Shown: positions 60,551 to 64,000 of the stretch, piece after piece
How the letters are laid out: each line of letters opens with the position of its first letter
How positions within the stretch are numbered: position 1 is the stretch's first letter
Assembly: GCA_043755595.1 (NCBI GenBank)
Contig: JAYUSQ010000070.1
Span: forward strand, 43,182 to 107,181
Source of the DNA: VFZP01 sp043755595
GTDB lineage: Bacteria; Acidobacteriota; Terriglobia; Bryobacterales; Bryobacteraceae
Direction: 5' to 3'
Length of the DNA: 64,000 bases
Notes under the pieces: model-generated
The model's input: the letters and a program-made list of their open reading frames with translations, nothing else
Databases searched by the model: none
What the model was told of the DNA's origin: nothing
Position numbers and translations under genes: made by a program

Positions 60551-61960
60551 CTACGCCAGCAATTTCGCGCTAAACTCTCCCAACCCCTTCACGTCAGTCA
60601 AGCGCATATCGCGGCCCTGATAGAGATACGTCAGCTTAAGATGGTCGATTCCCATCAGGCGCAGAATGGTGGCATTCAGATCGTGGGCATCCACCGGCAT
60701 CTCAACAGGCTGTACCCCGAATTCGTCGGTCGATCCGAGGGCCCGGCCGCCGTGAATCCCGCCCCCGGCCATCCAGGAGCAGAAGCCGTATGGATGATGA
60801 TCCCTGCCGTTGTCGCCTTGTGAAAGGGGCGTCCGCCCGAACTCTCCGCCCCAAACCAGCAGCGTCGAATCCAGCATGCCTCGGCTCTTCAGATCTTTCA
60901 GAAGTCCGGCGATTGGCTTATCGGTCTTCTTCGTCATACGAGCGTGAGAGCCGGTCAGATCGAAGTGCGCTTCGTCCCAATCCTGCCCCACGTTCGTTCC
61001 GGAAATGAGCTCGACAAACCGGACCCCGCGCTCCACCAGGCGGCGCGCCAGCAGGCACTTCCGGCCGAAATCATCGGTATGCTCTTCCCCGATGCCGTAG
61101 AGATTCTTGGTCGCTTCGGTCTCTTTGGCGATGTCGACCGCATCGGGAGCCGCACTCTGCATCCGCGCGGCCAGTTCATACGAAGCGATGCGAGCGTCGA
61201 GGGTAGAATCTTCGGGCCGCGTTCGTTGTTGAATCCGGCCGATCTGGTTGATGAAGTCGAGCGTGGCGCGCTGCGACTGTTCGCTCACGCCGTCAGGATT
61301 TTTCAGATAAAGGATGGGGCTTTCGCCGCCGCGGAAAATCGTGCCCTGATAAACGGCTGGCAGAAAACCCGCACCGTAGGCGGGCGGTCCTGATTTTGTG
61401 GAGCCATCCGACATTACGACGAACGCGGGCAGGTTGTGGTTCTCGGTGCCCAATCCATAAGTGATCCACGATCCAAGGCAAGGCCGCCCCGGCAGTTGAT
61501 GCCCGGTGTGACGCAGGTAAATTGCCGGTGCGTGGTCGAACTGATCCGAATAGCAGCCCCGCAGCACCACCAGGTCGTCGGCCACTTCGCGCAGGTAGGG
61601 GAACAGATCGGAAACAGGCAAGCCGCTCTTGCCACCGGGACGAAATTCCCAGGGACTGCCGCGCAGAATGGCCTTGGACGGGTCATGAATAAAGCTGGTC
61701 TTGATCACCTTCGCCAATTCAGCCGACAGGGGCTTGCCGCTGAACTTCGTCAACGCCGACTTGGGGTCGAAGGTGTCCACATGACTGACGCCACCATGCA
61801 TATGCAGGTAGATGACGCTCTTCACCTTCGTAGGCAATGGGGCGGGCTTCGGCGCCAAAAGATCGGTTTCGGCCCCTTCCAGCACTCCGGCCAAGGCCGC
61901 CATGCCGAAACCGTTGGCCGTCCGGCCTAGAATCTCTCGCCGCGTCAGTTTAGTCGACAT
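60551..61960 (-). CDS. DUF1501 protein with Tat signal
   Basis: A twin-arginine signal (LTRREILGRTANGFGMAALA) and the DUF1501 pattern (LHMHGGVSHVDTFDPKSALT, GGEFGRTPLSQGDNGRDHHP, AGGGIHGGRALGSTDEFG) are visible over 469 residues. DUF1501 proteins accompany DUF1549/DUF1553 proteins in Planctomycetes, Verrucomicrobia and Acidobacteria and are thought to belong to polysaccharide or sulfated-compound breakdown. It follows the DUF1549 gene with an 11-base overlap. Confidence 0.92.
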   Translation of the reverse strand: MSTKLTRREILGRTANGFGMAALAGVLEGAETDLLAPKPAPLPTKVKSVIYLHMHGGVSHVDTFDPKSALTKFSGKPLSAELAKVIKTSFIHDPSKAILRGSPWEFRPGGKSGLPVSDLFPYLREVADDLVVLRGCYSDQFDHAPAIYLRHTGHQLPGRPCLGSWITYGLGTENHNLPAFVVMSDGSTKSGPPAYGAGFLPAVYQGTIFRGGESPILYLKNPDGVSEQSQRATLDFINQIGRIQQRTRPEDSTLDARIASYELAARMQSAAPDAVDIAKETEATKNLYGIGEEHTDDFGRKCLLARRLVERGVRFVELISGTNVGQDWDEAHFDLTGSHARMTKKTDKPIAGLLKDLKSRGMLDSTLLVWGGEFGRTPLSQGDNGRDHHPYGFCSWMAGGGIHGGRALGSTDEFGVQPVEMPVDAHDLNATILRLMGIDHLKLTYLYQGRDMRLTDVKGLGEFSAKLLA

Positions 61961-64000
61961 AGAGGAACTCGTTGGTGTTTAGTAGTCCGCGGACGATCTC
62001 TGCCATAGCCGCCGCGCGCGATCCGGTGAGGGTTATCTGCCTATCGAGAAGCGCCTGAGCGACCGCATGCTCTTCCGCTGAAGGCGCTCGGCCATAGACA
62101 CGCTCCCAGGCTTCCGCCGGGGTCTTGATTGCCTGGGCAAGCGCTTTGGCCCGGTCCATGGTGAAACCACCGTTTAGCAAGGCGAGCGACTGGGGAGCGG
62201 TCGTACTCTCGTTGCGCTGCGGACAGGACATCACTCCATCCGGGCCGTCAAACGCCTGCGCCATGGGCTGCTGGAACGTCCGGCGCTGCAAAGTGTAGAT
62301 TGTCCTGCGCGCGTGCTCAGCGGGGTCTGGAGAGACGCTCCAGTTGTCGGCCGGATTGCCGATCATCCCGAACATCTCTTCCCTGGTGAGCGGCGGAACC
62401 GCGGGCACGCCCCCCATTTTGAGGTTCAGTTCGCCAGTCACCTGGAGCGAAGCGTCGCGGATCTCTTCGGCCGCGAGCCGCCGCCGATTGAAGTGCGAGA
62501 GCAGTCCGTTGCCCGGATCTTGTGCGCGCGCGGCCGCCGTGGGATTGGCGCTGCGCTGGTAGGCGGCCGACATCATGATCAGTTTGTGCATCGACTTTAC
62601 GGACCATTTCTTTTCCGCAAATTCAGCCGCCAGCCAATCCAGCATTTCCGGGTGGCTCGGCAAGCCCGCTCGGGCGCCGAAGTCGCTTGAGGTCCTCATC
62701 AAACCAGAGCCAAAGTGGAACTGCCAGATGCGATTCACCATGACGCGGGCGAACAGGGGATTATCCGGATTTGCCATCCACTCGGCGAGGGCCTTGCGCC
62801 GATACGTGGTCTGCGCATGGAGCGGTGGTTCGGGAACATCGCCGCCGCCGAGCGCTGTCAGGAAGCCAGGTTGCACTTCTTCGCCATGAGCCTCCGGGTT
62901 GCCTCGGATCGCGATGAAGGTTTTCGGGGCGTCGCGGCCGATGTCGATGATGGCGGGCGACATGGGAGGAGGGCCGTAACCGGTGAAGATCCTCAGCAGC
63001 CGTTTGGAAATGGAAGCGATCGTCGCCTTGTCTTCGTCAGACATGAGGGCATCGATTTCTTCTTGCGAAACTCTGATCTTCGGCGCGTTGTCGAGCGCCA
63101 GGCGGGCTTGATCGAGCGTGCGCTTTTCCTCGGCAGTCTGCAACGCCGTCACCGCCTCGGCTGGGAGCGCGGCCAGCTTCTTCGCCTTGAGCGGGTCGGC
63201 ATATTTGGCATTGATGCGAGCGGCCTGTTCACCCATCTGGTAGAGGCGGAAGGACCGCGAAGTCTCGGCCAGATCGTACTGCCGGCCCTTGTTGTATTCC
63301 TGGAAAACCCGATCGGCGACGGCCGGTTGAAAGATGGCCTGCAGGCGATAGTAGTCCTTCTGCGGAATGGGATCGAATTTGTGATCGTGGCAGCGCGCAC
63401 AACCGACGGTCAGGCCAAGGAACACCGACGTGGTCGTGTCCACCATGTCGGTGCGCTTCTCCACAAGGTTGACGTCTTCCACCTTAAAGAGCATGTCGCG
63501 GTTGGGACCGACGCGGTAAAAGCCAGTGCCGGAACGCGCTTCGGCGTCGTCGGGGAACAACTCATCGCCGGCGATCTGCTCTTTTGCGAAGCGGTCATAC
63601 GGCTTGTCGTCATTGAAAGACTTGATGACGTAATCCCGGTAGCGCCAGGCGATCAATAAATACGGATCCTGCTCAAAGCCGGCGGTATCGCCGTAACGGG
63701 CAAGGTCCAGCCAATGGCGGCCCCACTTTTCACCGTAGCGGGGGGAGGCCAGGAGTCTGTCGATCGCCTTCTCCCAGGCTTGCGGGGATTGGTCGCCCAG
63801 GAATTCGTCGATCTGGGCCCTGCCGGGAGGCAGCCCCAGTAGATCGTAGGACGCGCGTTTCAGCAGGGTCAGACGGTCGGCTTGGGGGCTGGCCGGGATT
63901 TCGGAACTCTTCAGCTTTCGGTCTATAAAAGCATCGATCGAGTTTGCGCTGCCCACCTGTCGCGCAACTCTCTTAAACGCCCACCATTGGTTCATGGCCA
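61950..64000 (-). CDS. DUF1549/DUF1553 protein, C-terminal part (gene continues past the window)
   Basis: The DUF1549 region (SIDAFIDRKLKSSEI, KRASYDLLGLPPGRAQIDEF, YGEKWGRHWLDLARYGDTAG and a CARCHDHKFDPI heme-like Cys-x-x-Cys-His) is followed by DUF1553 (RKALAEWMANPDNPLFARVM, RIWQFHFGSGLMRTSSDFGA, CPQRNESTTAPQSLALLNGG). The frame stays open to the right edge, so the N-terminal part, often a cytochrome c (PSCyt1) domain, lies outside. Overlaps the DUF1501 gene by 11 bases, as is usual for the pair. Confidence 0.92.
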   Translation of the reverse strand, partial: AMNQWWAFKRVARQVGSANSIDAFIDRKLKSSEIPASPQADRLTLLKRASYDLLGLPPGRAQIDEFLGDQSPQAWEKAIDRLLASPRYGEKWGRHWLDLARYGDTAGFEQDPYLLIAWRYRDYVIKSFNDDKPYDRFAKEQIAGDELFPDDAEARSGTGFYRVGPNRDMLFKVEDVNLVEKRTDMVDTTTSVFLGLTVGCARCHDHKFDPIPQKDYYRLQAIFQPAVADRVFQEYNKGRQYDLAETSRSFRLYQMGEQAARINAKYADPLKAKKLAALPAEAVTALQTAEEKRTLDQARLALDNAPKIRVSQEEIDALMSDEDKATIASISKRLLRIFTGYGPPPMSPAIIDIGRDAPKTFIAIRGNPEAHGEEVQPGFLTALGGGDVPEPPLHAQTTYRRKALAEWMANPDNPLFARVMVNRIWQFHFGSGLMRTSSDFGARAGLPSHPEMLDWLAAEFAEKKWSVKSMHKLIMMSAAYQRSANPTAAARAQDPGNGLLSHFNRRRLAAEEIRDASLQVTGELNLKMGGVPAVPPLTREEMFGMIGNPADNWSVSPDPAEHARRTIYTLQRRTFQQPMAQAFDGPDGVMSCPQRNESTTAPQSLALLNGGFTMDRAKALAQAIKTPAEAWERVYGRAPSAEEHAVAQALLDRQITLTGSRAAAMAEIVRGLLNTNEFLYVD

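Noticed and set aside
60551..64000. Planctomycete origin based on the DUF1501/DUF1549 pair
   Set aside because: The pair is also common in Acidobacteria and Verrucomicrobia, and the TIGR03437-type domain in the propeller protein favours Acidobacteriota.

Overview
The window is a GC-rich bacterial chromosome segment that looks like Acidobacteriota, close to the Solibacter/Bryobacter group (Bryobacterales). The pointers are a secreted beta-propeller protein ending in what looks like the 'Solibacter C-terminal' (TIGR03437-type) domain (39442-42285), a DUF1501 plus DUF1549/DUF1553 pair (60551-64000), many exported twin-arginine proteins, and a mix of housekeeping genes with very diverse accessory genes. 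This placement is inference from remembered families; no rRNA gene is present.

Layout. 1-2580: end of a circularly permuted ATP-grasp/alpha-E protein, a transglutaminase-like protease and an HD hydrolase. 2641-5517: a tRNA-Ala(GGC) gene whose 3' half is repeated 1.7 kb downstream, enclosing and followed by decayed mobile and defence genes: a frameshifted RelE/HigB toxin with an intact XRE antitoxin, a SEC-C relic, a one-ORF toxin-antitoxin fusion behind a near-consensus promoter, and a truncated restriction-type fragment. 5534-13718: an Nramp-like carrier, a TylF-like methyltransferase, cold-shock protein, YggX, an S55-type peptidase-like protein with a propeller partner, and GDPD. 14035-21346: a tightly coupled operon of SNF2/RapA-type helicase, Mre11/SbcD-like nuclease and a YhaN/SbcC-like ATPase. 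23900-26883: a two-gene STAND-type ATPase and TPR module with an ATGA overlap. 27959-28676: a dead DUF433/DUF5615 toxin-antitoxin pair. 28944-33272: DapF-like protein, AbgB-like peptidase, an exported 2-hydroxyacid dehydrogenase and a bicupin. 33269-39265: a periplasmic nitrate reductase operon, napD-napA-cytochrome-cytochrome-FeS protein-NrfD. 39442-46073: propeller protein, typA, glnA. 46371-53875: small hypotheticals, 2H phosphoesterase, xerD, a CCA-type nucleotidyltransferase with a histone-H1-like tail, MoxR, a YchF-like protein and a haloperoxidase relic. 53909-55587: rplU-rpmA-obgE. 55783-64000: a DinD/BRO relic, mutarotase, Skp, PafA-like phosphatase, a small OB-like exported protein and the DUF1501/DUF1549 pair.

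How the genes work together. The nap operon is a complete periplasmic nitrate reductase with a four-subunit electron chain in which a membrane NrfD and a ferredoxin-like subunit appear to replace NapC/NapGH. The helicase/nuclease/SMC operon and the STAND/TPR operon are the best candidates for undescribed DNA-processing or defence systems. The area next to the tRNA gene is a graveyard of integrative elements and toxin-antitoxin modules. No CRISPR array, rRNA, insertion sequence transposase or replication origin was seen.
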